64,000 nucleotides of DNA from Sulfuricaulis sp040901545 (GTDB lineage Bacteria; Pseudomonadota; Gammaproteobacteria; Acidiferrobacterales; Sulfurifustaceae), in contig NZ_JBBDYL010000038.1 in NCBI RefSeq assembly GCF_040901545.1, positions 55,290 through 119,289 of the forward strand, written 5' to 3'. The notes below the pieces were generated by a model. It had not been told where the DNA came from and searched no databases. It was given only the letters and a program-made list of their open reading frames with translations. Position numbers and translations under genes: made by a program. Below are positions 24,499 through 32,848 of this stretch, in pieces (the stretch's first letter is position 1; each line of letters starts with the position of its first letter).

Positions 24499-26103
24499 AT
24501 GCCCGTCCAAACCCCGGAAAAACTCCGGCAAGATGTTCGCTTTACGTTACCGCTGCAAGGCTACGAACACCTGCTTTCCCTGGAAGCACACACCTTTCTG
24601 GTATTGCTGCAACGCAAATTCGGTGCACGCATTCAGGATTTGCTGGCCGCGCGCAAACAACGCCAAGCGAAAATTGATGCCGGCAGCCTGCCGAGTTTTC
24701 TCAATGAGACGCGTCACATTCGCGAGTCCGAGTGGAAAATAGCCGGCACTCCGCACGACCTGCTTGACCGGCGCGTCGAAATCACCGGACCCGTGGACCG
24801 CAAAATGGTCATCAACGCGCTCAACTCCGGGTCCAGCGTGTACATGGCCGATTTCGAAGATGCGACGACTCCTACCTGGAGCAATTTGCTGGAAGGTCAA
24901 ATCAACCTCATGGAGGCCGTCCGCCGCACGCTTAATTACGAATCGCCCGAAGGCAAACGCTATAGCCTGAATAGATCCATCGCTACGTTGATCGTGCGTC
25001 CACGCGGGTTGCATCTGCCGGAAAAACATCTGCTGATCGATAACCGACCGATGTGGGGTGCGTTGTTCGATTTTGGACTGTTCCTCTTTCACAACGCCAG
25101 GGAATTGCTGACACGCGGCACCGGGCCGTATTTCTACCTTCCCAAACTGGAGAGTCACCTTGAGTCGCGCCTCTGGAACGACGTGTTTGTTTTTTCGCAG
25201 GATTATCTCGGTCTGAAACAAGGAACGATCAAGGCCACGGTACTGATCGAAACCTTTGCGGCTGCTTTCGAGATGGACGAAATTCTGTATGAAATGCGGG
25301 ATCATATCGTCGGCCTGAATTGCGGCCGCTGGGATTATATTTTCAGTTTCATCAAACTGCTGCGCAACAAGCCCGAATTCGTTTTGCCGGATCGCGCCCA
25401 GGTCACGATGGATACCCATTTCATGAATTCCTATTCACAACTGCTGATTCGGATCTGTCACCGCCGCGGCGCTCATGCGATGGGTGGTATGGCCGCGCAA
25501 ATCCCGGTTAAAAATGATACCGCGGCCAACGACCTGGCGATGGCAAAGGTGGAAGAAGATAAATTACGCGAAGTCCGAAACGGTCATGATGGGACCTGGG
25601 TGGCGCATCCCGGCCTCATTCCCGTGGCCATGGAAGTTTTCAACAAACACATGCCGTCAGCCAATCAAGTAATCAACAAGCATGAAGATGTAAGGGTATC
25701 GGAACAGGATCTCCTGCAGGTTCCGGAAGGTTCGATTACCGAAGCCGGTCTGCGCAACAATGTCAGTGTTGCTATCCAGTATCTGGAGGCTTGGCTCGGC
25801 GGTCAGGGTTGCGTGCCGATCAATAATTTGATGGAAGACGCGGCCACAGCGGAAATCGCGCGCGCCCAGTTGTGGCAATGGGTGCGTCATCCCGGTGGAG
25901 TGCTCAATGACGGGCGGCGGATCACGCTGAAGCTGTTCCGAACCGTGATTACCGAGGAATTGGAAAAAATTCGCGAACAGGTGGGTGAGTCCCGATTTAA
26001 ACAAGGCCACTATAGTCTTGCGGCCAGATTGCTCGATGAAATTACATCCAGCGATGAATTTGCCGACTTCCTGACTCTAGTCGCTTACGACTATCTCGAC
26101 TGA
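24499..26103 (+). CDS. aceB: Malate synthase A
   Basis: Condenses glyoxylate with acetyl-CoA to malate, the second step of the glyoxylate bypass, in the cytoplasm. The 534-residue length fits isoform A. Conserved blocks include ITGPVDRKMVINALNSG, YMADFEDATTPTW (catalytic and Mg-binding acids), LIVRPRGLHLPEKH at about 165-177 (catalytic Arg167/Arg169 region), and the C-terminal NNLMEDAATAEI with the catalytic base Asp. An AGGAG ribosome binding site is 9 bases upstream of the ATG. Isocitrate lyase is not in this window. The stop codon overlaps the start of the next gene (TGATG). Confidence 0.95.
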   Translation: MPVQTPEKLRQDVRFTLPLQGYEHLLSLEAHTFLVLLQRKFGARIQDLLAARKQRQAKIDAGSLPSFLNETRHIRESEWKIAGTPHDLLDRRVEITGPVDRKMVINALNSGSSVYMADFEDATTPTWSNLLEGQINLMEAVRRTLNYESPEGKRYSLNRSIATLIVRPRGLHLPEKHLLIDNRPMWGALFDFGLFLFHNARELLTRGTGPYFYLPKLESHLESRLWNDVFVFSQDYLGLKQGTIKATVLIETFAAAFEMDEILYEMRDHIVGLNCGRWDYIFSFIKLLRNKPEFVLPDRAQVTMDTHFMNSYSQLLIRICHRRGAHAMGGMAAQIPVKNDTAANDLAMAKVEEDKLREVRNGHDGTWVAHPGLIPVAMEVFNKHMPSANQVINKHEDVRVSEQDLLQVPEGSITEAGLRNNVSVAIQYLEAWLGGQGCVPINNLMEDAATAEIARAQLWQWVRHPGGVLNDGRRITLKLFRTVITEELEKIREQVGESRFKQGHYSLAARLLDEITSSDEFADFLTLVAYDYLD

Positions 26104-27197
26104 TGTTCAGGGAAACAAATAAATTTAAAGTGCTTGTTTTGGGAGCTTCCTACGGCTCCTTGTTGGGCACGAAATTGTCATTGGCGGGGCATACCGTCAC
26201 ACTGGTCTGCACCATGGCCACGGCGGAATTGATAAACCGTGAAGGCACCTTTGTCCGTTTGCCGATCCGGGATCGCCAAACGCCGGTCGTGATCTCCTCC
26301 AGGGCAAACGGGTTAGACATTCTGGCATCGGCGCCTGATGCGGTGGATCCGCGTCATTTCGATCTGGTCGTGTTTGCCATGCAGGAACCCCATTACGGTT
26401 CCGAAGGCGTCAAGCAGCTGATGAGGCGCATCGCGGTAGCGCAGGTACCATGCCTCGCGATCATGAACATGCCTCCCTTGCCATTCCTGAAACGCATTGC
26501 CGGAATTGCAACTAAAGATCTTTCTTCGTGTTATGTGGATCCCGGCGTTTGGGACGGCATCGCTCCCGGATTGGTCACGCTTGCGAGCCCGGACCCACAA
26601 GCCTATCGACCACCGGAAGAAGATCGAAACGTCCTTCAGGTCGGATTGCCGACGAATTTCAAGGTGGCGTCATTTGAATCCGCAGAACATACGGCCATGC
26701 TTGCGCAGCTTCAGGACGACATCGAAGCAATTCGTTACGACGCGGGCAATGGCGAAATTGAGCTTCCGGTAAAGCTCAAGGTACACGACTCGCACTTCGT
26801 TCCGCTCGCCAAATGGCTGATGTTGCTCACCGGAAACTACCGGTGCATCCAAAGCGATAAAATGATTTCCATCAAAGAAGCCGTGTACACGGATATCGAC
26901 GCCTCACGGGCTATTTACGATTGGGTAGGAAATCTCTGCAAACTACTGGGCGCCACGGACAAGGACTTGGTTCCTTTCGACAAATACGCAGCAGCCGCCA
27001 AAGGATTACTGAAACCCTCTTCCGTGGCCAGAGCTATATTCGGCGGCGCAAATCAGATTGAACGTGTCGATCTGCTGGTTCAGCGAATCGCGTTTCAACA
27101 AGGCTTGCGGCATAGTGTCGTCGATGAACTGGTCATGCGGGTGAATCGCCGACTCCAAATCAATCGGGAGACAAGGTTGTTCGAAAAAGTAGACTGA
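26103..27197 (+). CDS. Ketopantoate-reductase-like (ApbA/PanE superfamily) dehydrogenase, coupled to aceB
   Basis: Putative NAD(P)H-dependent 2-oxoacid reductase of 364 residues. The N-terminal Rossmann fold opens with KVLVLGASYGSLLGTKLSLA, where GASYGS replaces the usual GxGxxG, and continues HTVTLVC. A helical C-terminal domain follows (residues 200-340) with conserved-looking Lys and Asn residues such as PVKLKVHDSHFVPLAKWL. The protein is longer than PanE (about 300) and does not carry clear PanE signature residues, so the substrate probably differs. Its ATG shares a base with the aceB stop codon, a strong sign of translational coupling. I infer a role around glyoxylate or malate metabolism. 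Confidence 0.75.
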   Translation: MFRETNKFKVLVLGASYGSLLGTKLSLAGHTVTLVCTMATAELINREGTFVRLPIRDRQTPVVISSRANGLDILASAPDAVDPRHFDLVVFAMQEPHYGSEGVKQLMRRIAVAQVPCLAIMNMPPLPFLKRIAGIATKDLSSCYVDPGVWDGIAPGLVTLASPDPQAYRPPEEDRNVLQVGLPTNFKVASFESAEHTAMLAQLQDDIEAIRYDAGNGEIELPVKLKVHDSHFVPLAKWLMLLTGNYRCIQSDKMISIKEAVYTDIDASRAIYDWVGNLCKLLGATDKDLVPFDKYAAAAKGLLKPSSVARAIFGGANQIERVDLLVQRIAFQQGLRHSVVDELVMRVNRRLQINRETRLFEKVD

Positions 27198-27235
27198 TTT
27201 TATCTCTCTGTCCCGCTAATAAATTCCTCTCGCCG

Positions 27236-28615
27236 TTATAACTTCTTCAGTTCGAGCGACCCGCAAAAATCACAGGGAGAAAGCTTGTCCGTGTCTTCCG
27301 CGACCGCCACGCGCGTGCTGCAGACAGTGCATTGATACATGCCGGCGGAGTATTTTTTGGGAAGCGGGGATCGAATCACGGTAATCTTGGGCTCGTGCCC
27401 GAGGTACTCGCGACTGCCGCAATTGTCACAGGGGGGCAGCTCCCGGTAGGCTTGCGAGAATATAACGCCTTGCCCGCAACGTTTGCATTCATATCGCCCA
27501 ACCGGATATTCAACGATTTTCTTCACCGATTCGGGCTCAGGCCTGTCGGTGGCCCTGGCTCTGGGTTCGGCTTTGGCGCGGGTTTTCTCTCTGGTTTCGG
27601 TACCGACTGCGGTTTCAGGACGAGCTTTGCTCTTGTTTTTACTCACGGCTGCTTTTCCCGCTGCAGCCTCCGCAGTATTTGCCGACGCCTTCTGCGTCGG
27701 GATTTTCTGTTCACCGGTTTTTAAAACATTTGCCGTGTCCCCGCCGCCGAAAAAGCGGCGCAATTCCTGCGCCACGGCTACCGGATCTTCTTCAGCGAGG
27801 AAATGGCCACCGTTGAGTGCCTTGCCTTCGACGTCCTCGGCATATTGTTTCCACACGTCAAGTACGTTGTAAGTGCGGTGCACAAAACCTTCTTTCCCCC
27901 AGAGGACCAGCAACGGACAGGTTATTTTCTTTTGACGGCTTTCTTCGTCATGTATCAGATCTACGGTGGCCGCCGCGCGGTAGTCCTCACAGGTCGCATG
28001 AATGGTATGCGGATCGCGAAAACAACGCTGGTATTCCGCTATGGCATCGGGATCAAACTCGGTATTCGGCGCGCTCCAGCGCTTGAGTTTTTCCTTAAGA
28101 TAAAAATCGGAATCAACTCCGATCATGTGTTCGGGCAAACCATCGGGTTGAATCAGGAAAAACCAGTGGTAATACCCGGCGGCGAAATTTTGATCGACGT
28201 TTTTGAACATATGATAGGTGGGAACGACATCCATGACGCAGGCGCGTGTTATCTTGTCAGGAAAATCCAACGCCATCCGGTGCGCCACCCGCGCGCCTCG
28301 ATCATGTCCGGCAATGAAGAAGGCGCGGTGACCCAAAAAGGCCATCAGCTCGATCATGTCCAAGGCCATGGCGCGCTTGGAATAGGGATAATGATCCGCC
28401 CTGCTTTCCGGTTTTGAACTGTCGCCGTAACCGCGCAAGTCCGGACAAATTACGTGGAAGTGATTTCTCAAATCCGGTGCCACGCGATGCCACATCACAT
28501 GGGTTTGCGGATAACCATGCAACAACAGGAGTGGACTTCCGGTCCCGCCGTGGAGAACGTTTATTTCTGCACCGCTCGTTTTTACCCTGACTTTTTCAAA
28601 TCCTATGTCAAACAT
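27236..28615 (-). CDS. Haloacetate dehalogenase-like alpha/beta hydrolase with C-terminal double zinc ribbon
   Basis: The first 290 residues match fluoroacetate/haloacetate dehalogenases: HGYPQTHVMWHRVAP near 34-47, nucleophile Asp105 with carboxylate-binding Arg106 and Arg109 in GHDRGAR, catalytic acid in MDVVPTY (Asp129), halide-site His150, Trp151 and Tyr212, and catalytic His271 in GGHFLAEEDP. A low-complexity Ala/Lys/Glu/Arg linker (about 295-365) leads to two zinc ribbons: Cys377/380/396/399 and Cys429/432/448/451. I have not seen this tail on the family. The ATG at 28613-28615 is preferred over the GTG three codons upstream because relatives start here. Halide-site residues support real dehalogenase activity; the tail may bind metal, nucleic acid or a partner. 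Confidence 0.88.
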   Translation of the reverse strand: MFDIGFEKVRVKTSGAEINVLHGGTGSPLLLLHGYPQTHVMWHRVAPDLRNHFHVICPDLRGYGDSSKPESRADHYPYSKRAMALDMIELMAFLGHRAFFIAGHDRGARVAHRMALDFPDKITRACVMDVVPTYHMFKNVDQNFAAGYYHWFFLIQPDGLPEHMIGVDSDFYLKEKLKRWSAPNTEFDPDAIAEYQRCFRDPHTIHATCEDYRAAATVDLIHDEESRQKKITCPLLVLWGKEGFVHRTYNVLDVWKQYAEDVEGKALNGGHFLAEEDPVAVAQELRRFFGGGDTANVLKTGEQKIPTQKASANTAEAAAGKAAVSKNKSKARPETAVGTETREKTRAKAEPRARATDRPEPESVKKIVEYPVGRYECKRCGQGVIFSQAYRELPPCDNCGSREYLGHEPKITVIRSPLPKKYSAGMYQCTVCSTRVAVAEDTDKLSPCDFCGSLELKKL

Positions 28616-28624
28616 TCCAGTCAC

Positions 28625-28874
28625 GATCCATGTGAGTCCTGGCGTATTATTGAAATAATAAAATTACTATTTGGTTACAAGATAGCATCATTTCAGGAGG
28701 ACTGAGCGCACAGGTAAAACCAAGCGGGTGAGCGGAAAATACAGCAGCCTTACTGAAATACTATTCCATTAGTCAGGGTATTATCCTTGATCAAAATTGC
28801 TGCACTATGTCGGCATATGCTGATCTAATCATGTCGTAGAGCTTAAGCAAGACATCTTATTAAGGAGTGGAATC
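28625..28874. other. Divergent promoter region
   Basis: A 250-bp A/T-rich gap between the leftward dehalogenase-like gene and the rightward Slp gene. It must hold promoters for both. No operator, hairpin or convincing -35/-10 pair was found by eye. Confidence 0.35.
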
Positions 28875-29393
28875 ATGCGCGTCCAAGTCGTTTATTTTAT
28901 GGTGGCCGTGTTGCTCGGTGGATGCGCGAGCGTGGTTCCAGAAGCCATTCGCACCCCGGCGCCGGGTAACGTGCAGATTGCCCATGTGCACGATCAACCA
29001 CAGCTTTACCGCGATGCCACTGTGCGCTGGGGCGGGAAAATTGTCAGCGCCCGGAACGAATCCGACCGAACGGAATTGGAAATTGTCGGCCGCAACCTGG
29101 GCAGCGAAGGACGCCCGGAAACGGACGATATCAGTCAAGGACGGTTTCTCGTCAAGGTTCAGGGGTTCCTCGATCCAACGATTTACAAGCGGGACCGACT
29201 GGTGACCGTTCGGGGACGTGTCGAGGGAGTTGTTGATCGATCGATCGGGGAATACCGTTATACTTACCCGGTCGTGGTAGCCGATACCGTCCACCTGTGG
29301 AAAACGCCGCCACTCCCGCTGACGCGTTACCCGTATTATTACGACCCATTTTACGACCCTTGGAGATGGCCGTACTACCGGCCGTGGCCCTGA
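28875..29393 (+). CDS. slp: Slp-family outer membrane lipoprotein (copy 1)
   Basis: Starvation/stationary-phase lipoprotein of the Slp family, 172 residues. The lipobox LGGC is at 14-17. The mature domain follows the Slp plan: VRWGGKIVSARNESDRTELE near residue 50, GRFLVKVQGFLDPTIYKRDR near 95 and VTVRGRVEGVVD near 115, with EYRYTYPVV. The C-terminus is rich in Tyr, Pro and Trp (YYDPFYDPWRWPYYRPWP). AAGGAG is 9 bases upstream of the ATG. It is followed 35 bases later by a second Slp gene, so the pair is likely one operon. Slp proteins in enteric bacteria are linked to acid and stationary-phase survival; role here inferred. Confidence 0.88.
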   Translation: MRVQVVYFMVAVLLGGCASVVPEAIRTPAPGNVQIAHVHDQPQLYRDATVRWGGKIVSARNESDRTELEIVGRNLGSEGRPETDDISQGRFLVKVQGFLDPTIYKRDRLVTVRGRVEGVVDRSIGEYRYTYPVVVADTVHLWKTPPLPLTRYPYYYDPFYDPWRWPYYRPWP

Positions 29394-29428
29394 AAAATCC
29401 GTTTGAGAAACCGAGGGAAGGAAATGAC

Positions 29429-29929
29429 ATGAACCGCCCGATTACGTTGTTAATACTGCTGACAATCGTCAGCATTCCATTCGCGGGTGGCTGCGCCACT
29501 CCGTATGATATCGGTTCTGCCAACCCGCGTGTCACGCCGCACGCAGCGGCGCAAAACGTACCCGGGATGTTGAATCACAACGTGGCCTGGGGCGGGATGA
29601 TCGCTGCAACCAAGAATCTGAAGGATAAAACCGAACTCGAGGTAGTGGGCTATCCGCTCGATTCAGGCAACCGTCCTGATTACGATGCCGCACCCATCGG
29701 CCGGTTTCTCGTGATCCAGTCGGGATACCTCGAGACCGCCGACTACGCCCCCGGCCGGCTGATCACGGTCGTGGGGATGGTGACAGAAACCCGCACCGGC
29801 ACGGTGGGCGAAGCCAAATACGTATACCCCGTTGTGGCCGCGAACAAATTGCAACTCTGGCCGCGGTCTGCCGGTGGTCGCAACGAACCCTCGATTCATT
29901 TCGGAATTGGAATCGGGATTATTCGCTAG
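29429..29929 (+). CDS. Slp-family outer membrane lipoprotein (copy 2)
   Basis: Second Slp-type lipoprotein, 166 residues, starting at the ATG at 29429-29431 after a GGAAGGAA stretch. The signal peptide ends in AGGC at 19-22. The mature part repeats the plan of its neighbour: VAWGGMIAATKNLKDKTELE, GRFLVIQSGYLETADYAPGR, ITVVGMVTETRTG and YVYPVVAANKLQLW. The C-termini differ: copy 1 ends in an aromatic tail, this one in IHFGIGIGIIR. Tandem divergence after duplication is the simplest reading. Confidence 0.88.
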   Translation: MNRPITLLILLTIVSIPFAGGCATPYDIGSANPRVTPHAAAQNVPGMLNHNVAWGGMIAATKNLKDKTELEVVGYPLDSGNRPDYDAAPIGRFLVIQSGYLETADYAPGRLITVVGMVTETRTGTVGEAKYVYPVVAANKLQLWPRSAGGRNEPSIHFGIGIGIIR

Positions 29930-30245
29930 GCATCTCACAAAGTTTCTATTGGCAACCACAATAGGTAACGCGCGCCTGAAAAAAACATATTTTCAAACCC
30001 CCCGGCGCGGAATTCTTGTGACTTTCGGCAAATTCGGTTATTCCGATCACGTGTCAATGTCCGTGCCCGCTCGTCAACCGTTATCGACATATCGTCGGTT
30101 ACCCGGCGATGATCGGTAGATTGTCATGTAACGATAACAATTGCCATTTAGAATTTTTTTGAAGCGGCGGCCAATTACGCCGCGACATCGGGCAAGAAAC
30201 CCCTGGACTCAATGCAACGGCATCACAGGCAACATGAGGGTTACC
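29930..30245. other. Intergenic region, no gene seen
   Basis: About 315 bp between the second slp gene and the small gene at 30246. A GTTATCG (30079 region) and a CGATAAC (30131 region) form a loose inverted repeat. No gene, terminator or promoter could be supported. Confidence 0.35.
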
Positions 30246-30554
30246 ATGCGTAAGGAAGAATCCCCGGATTCCGGTTTTCCCGGCATCGCATTTGCCACCC
30301 TTCCCAACACCGGCGAAACGGTCGCAATACGTTATAGCGAACGGATTTATTACCGGGTGGACACCAAGATGACGGCTGATGAGCTCAACGCCGTCTATGG
30401 CGTGACCGAAGCCCAAGCGAATGCGATTCTGGCCAGCGTGCTCACCACCTGGGAAACATCATCCGTGAACAGAGAAAATCAAGAACCGCAAAAACGCAGG
30501 CAGGAAAAATACAAGGCACTGCGCATCATAAGTTCATACGGCACGCGACGCTGA
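30246..30554 (+). CDS. Small hypothetical protein
   Basis: A 102-residue soluble protein with no recognised domain. The ATG at 30246 follows GAGGG at a good distance; a second in-frame ATG lies at 30234. The middle part has IRYSERIYYRVDTKMTADEL then NAVYGVTEAQANAILAS, which reads like a short helical domain, and the C-terminus is basic (QKRRQEKYKALRIIS). Its end faces the convergent gene at 30593 with 38 bases between. Confidence 0.5.
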   Translation: MRKEESPDSGFPGIAFATLPNTGETVAIRYSERIYYRVDTKMTADELNAVYGVTEAQANAILASVLTTWETSSVNRENQEPQKRRQEKYKALRIISSYGTRR

Positions 30555-30592
30555 CACCCTGCGGACATCTCATAAATCCAACTTAACGCGTT

Positions 30593-31408
30593 TCAGGAAT
30601 ACGCGCAGGCAACCCGTAGCGCGGTTGCCTCAAACGCGTGCATGATGCTTTTAATGATCCGTTCCGACTTTGAAGACAGCGATACCACGGGATTCTTCTG
30701 TTCACGTCGGAGATAATATTCAACCAGTATGGCGCGCAGATATTGCATGCTGTGAACCGGGTGCGTGTTCATGTCGCCCATGAGGTAATGAAACTTGGCG
30801 ACGAACTCGGCATCGTCACAATATGCCGCGAACATGCCGCCGTCGATGGCCGCTTCCAACGCCGTGAAAAACGCTCGCTGCCCGGCATAAAGTGCCGGCG
30901 TGTGGTAAAACTTGTACGCATGCGCGAGATCGTGCCGGAAAAAAGCAAAGGCATCGGGTTTGTTCAAAACGGGTTCGCGCAGGCGAGGCCAGGCCGTGAG
31001 CACCGTCACTGCGCGCTTGCCGCGCGCCTGCATGCGCAGCACTTCCAGAGGCTTGAGAATATCCTCGCGCAAGACAAGCGGCCAGGCTCCGCGCAACCAT
31101 TGCGCCAAGGCGGCCGGTACATTGGCGATTACACTGCGGAACTGATAACGTTCAAGCCAATCGAGCAACTGCATCCGCAGACATTCACCATCTGCCGTCT
31201 CAATCACCGCCGTCCATTCCGCGGCGTCGGGTCGCGGATCACTTTTGCATTGGCGTGATGCAAACGGTTTGTCATGTGTCGCAATTTGCCAAATTAGAAA
31301 ATATTGGGCTGCAAACACGGCATCGTCGAGCTTGCTCGTGCGCCAGCGCACTGCGAGCGCGGGAAGCCGTGTCAATAAGCCTTGTGGATAGCAGTTGGCA
31401 AGAGTCAT
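30593..31408 (-). CDS. Unrecognised protein, coupled to the gene upstream
   Basis: A 271-residue, mostly helical protein from the ATG at 31406-31408, whose first bases overlap the stop of the preceding gene (ATGA). Conserved-looking parts include FRHDLAHAYKFYHTPALYAG near residue 165 and FHYLMGDMNTHPVHSMQYLR near 215, with many His and Asp residues that could bind metal (inference). No signal peptide or membrane span. I do not recognise the family. Frame quality, base usage and coupling make it a real gene. Confidence 0.7.
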   Translation of the reverse strand: MTLANCYPQGLLTRLPALAVRWRTSKLDDAVFAAQYFLIWQIATHDKPFASRQCKSDPRPDAAEWTAVIETADGECLRMQLLDWLERYQFRSVIANVPAALAQWLRGAWPLVLREDILKPLEVLRMQARGKRAVTVLTAWPRLREPVLNKPDAFAFFRHDLAHAYKFYHTPALYAGQRAFFTALEAAIDGGMFAAYCDDAEFVAKFHYLMGDMNTHPVHSMQYLRAILVEYYLRREQKNPVVSLSSKSERIIKSIMHAFEATALRVACAYS

Positions 31409-31665
31409 TTTAAGAGTGGATGATCCTCCGGCAGTTGCTTCGAGTACCAAATGGCCAGTTTGTGTCGCATGGATTGCTGCGAGACCTGATCTTCCGGCAA
31501 TGGTTGTATGAGTTTGTCGTGAACCAGAAGACGGTAGATAAAAAGTATTTTCTCGCTGGCCGAATCGGTCGGTTCGAATACGACGGCACCACGCTCCACG
31601 CCATACTTCATGCCGGCGAGAATCGCCCCTTTCACCAATTCGGCTTCATGTTTTAATTTCTTCAT
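31405..31665 (-). CDS. Small unrecognised protein, first of a coupled pair
   Basis: An 86-residue protein (MKKLKHEAELVKGAILAGMK at the start), helical and charged, with no known domain. It includes DSASEKILFIYRLLVHDKL and MRHKLAIWYSKQLPEDHPLLK. Its stop overlaps the start of the 271-residue gene that follows by 4 bases, so the two are probably produced in a fixed ratio. The 'small protein plus larger partner' layout resembles a two-component complex but nothing links it to a known system. Confidence 0.65.
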   Translation of the reverse strand: MKKLKHEAELVKGAILAGMKYGVERGAVVFEPTDSASEKILFIYRLLVHDKLIQPLPEDQVSQQSMRHKLAIWYSKQLPEDHPLLK

Positions 31666-31733
31666 GGTGGTCTCGGTTAGTCACGTGTGTGAGCGGTACC
31701 TTCGTTGCCTTTTTGTGTGCCCGCGCATCGACG

Positions 31734-32219
31734 TTACCGGAATTCGAGTTTCGCAGGCGAGATCAGCACGCTGAAGTGCTCACACCAGATCACCACGCTG
31801 GGATATTTTTTCAGGTCCAAGCCCGGCGGAATGTCATAAACCTGACTGCCCTTGAAGGCGCGGAGGCGGCCGAGATCCACGAACATGGTCTTGTCGACAG
31901 CCGTGGCCGGCGTCACCGCATCGAGCGGGACCAAATAGACGTGGAAAGCGGGCCCGGGACCGACCTCAAAATCGGCGTTCAGGTGGACATTATCGTCGTA
32001 TACCGTCACCCCGCCCTTTCCGTGATGAATCGGATCATTCGGATTCGCATGAATGAACTTGCCGGTGGCGATGACTTTTTTCTCCGTCACATTCACAACC
32101 TGTTCCTTGGCCACGATATCCGACAGAAAAATATACGGGTACAGGAAAATTCCAAGTGCAAAACCGCCCGCGCCGCCCAGCAGTGCGCCAATAAAAAGCG
32201 ATACGAATATTTTTTTCAT
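31734..32219 (-). CDS. DM13-domain protein, membrane-anchored
   Basis: A 161-residue protein with an N-terminal signal anchor rich in Gly/Ala (LFIGALLGGAGGFALGIFL) and a DM13 domain (about 45-160). Landmarks are KVIATGKFIHANPNDPIHHG, the VGPGPAFHVYLVPLD strand and the final VVIWCEHFSVLISPAKLEF containing the domain's conserved Cys. DM13 domains have been proposed to take part in electron transfer and bind a redox group near that Cys. The location is probably periplasmic. A 76-bp gap separates it from the small membrane gene downstream. Confidence 0.87.
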   Translation of the reverse strand: MKKIFVSLFIGALLGGAGGFALGIFLYPYIFLSDIVAKEQVVNVTEKKVIATGKFIHANPNDPIHHGKGGVTVYDDNVHLNADFEVGPGPAFHVYLVPLDAVTPATAVDKTMFVDLGRLRAFKGSQVYDIPPGLDLKKYPSVVIWCEHFSVLISPAKLEFR

Positions 32220-32295
32220 ACCTCGTCCCTCCTGATACTTGGTGAGGTGGACTAAAATACTGCAACCAACTTAACGGTTTGCTCGGTTTCCAAGG

Positions 32296-32556
32296 CTAAC
32301 GTTGTAGCTTGTCGCTTATCTGATTCGGGTGGCCGAGCAACTTCTCGGTGTTTTTAATCCCTGTCGAGGACAAATTGAAGATGAAAAGAATGATGAACGC
32401 GATGACTCCGAGAATCAGGCAGACCGCGACCGCCTTCACGAAAAGCTTGAGTTTGATATAAGCCAGGAAACCCACAACGGCTAAAATGGCTCCGGTCGTA
32501 TACGGATGGGCGGAGATAAGATCGAGCGCACCCTGCATCAGGCTTTCTAAATTCAT
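32296..32556 (-). CDS. Small membrane protein
   Basis: An 86-residue protein with two predicted spans (TGAILAVVGFLAYIKLKLFV, then AVAVCLILGVIAFIILFIF) and a short polar C-terminus. Not recognised. It lies downstream of the DM13 gene on the same strand and could be co-transcribed. The ATG at 32554-32556 is the only plausible start. Confidence 0.6.
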   Translation of the reverse strand: MNLESLMQGALDLISAHPYTTGAILAVVGFLAYIKLKLFVKAVAVCLILGVIAFIILFIFNLSSTGIKNTEKLLGHPNQISDKLQR

Positions 32557-32848
32557 GGTGCGCTGAATAGTATCAAGATCAATCCAGGGTTATCCAGCCG
32601 GCTCAGCCCCGGTTCAGCCAGCCGTAATGCGGCAATCCTTGCGTGACACCAATCAAAATCAGGAATTATCCGCCGCCGTGCCGTACGATCCGATTTGCGC
32701 GCGAATACCTGCGTGTGACCGGAATCCGCCGGTAAGCGGAGAAGACATCGTGGAGGGAGTGTTAGGAAAGCAGAATTAGTTATAACCTGTCAAGCAGGAT
32801 GATTGTCGCCTCCGCGATCCTACTTGTCACGTGAGTCGATCAAAATCG
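32557..32848. other. Intergenic region, no gene seen
   Basis: About 290 bp between the class I aldolase 3' end and the start of the small membrane gene, both leftward. It should contain the promoter of the DM13-downstream unit. No reliable signal was found. Confidence 0.3.
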
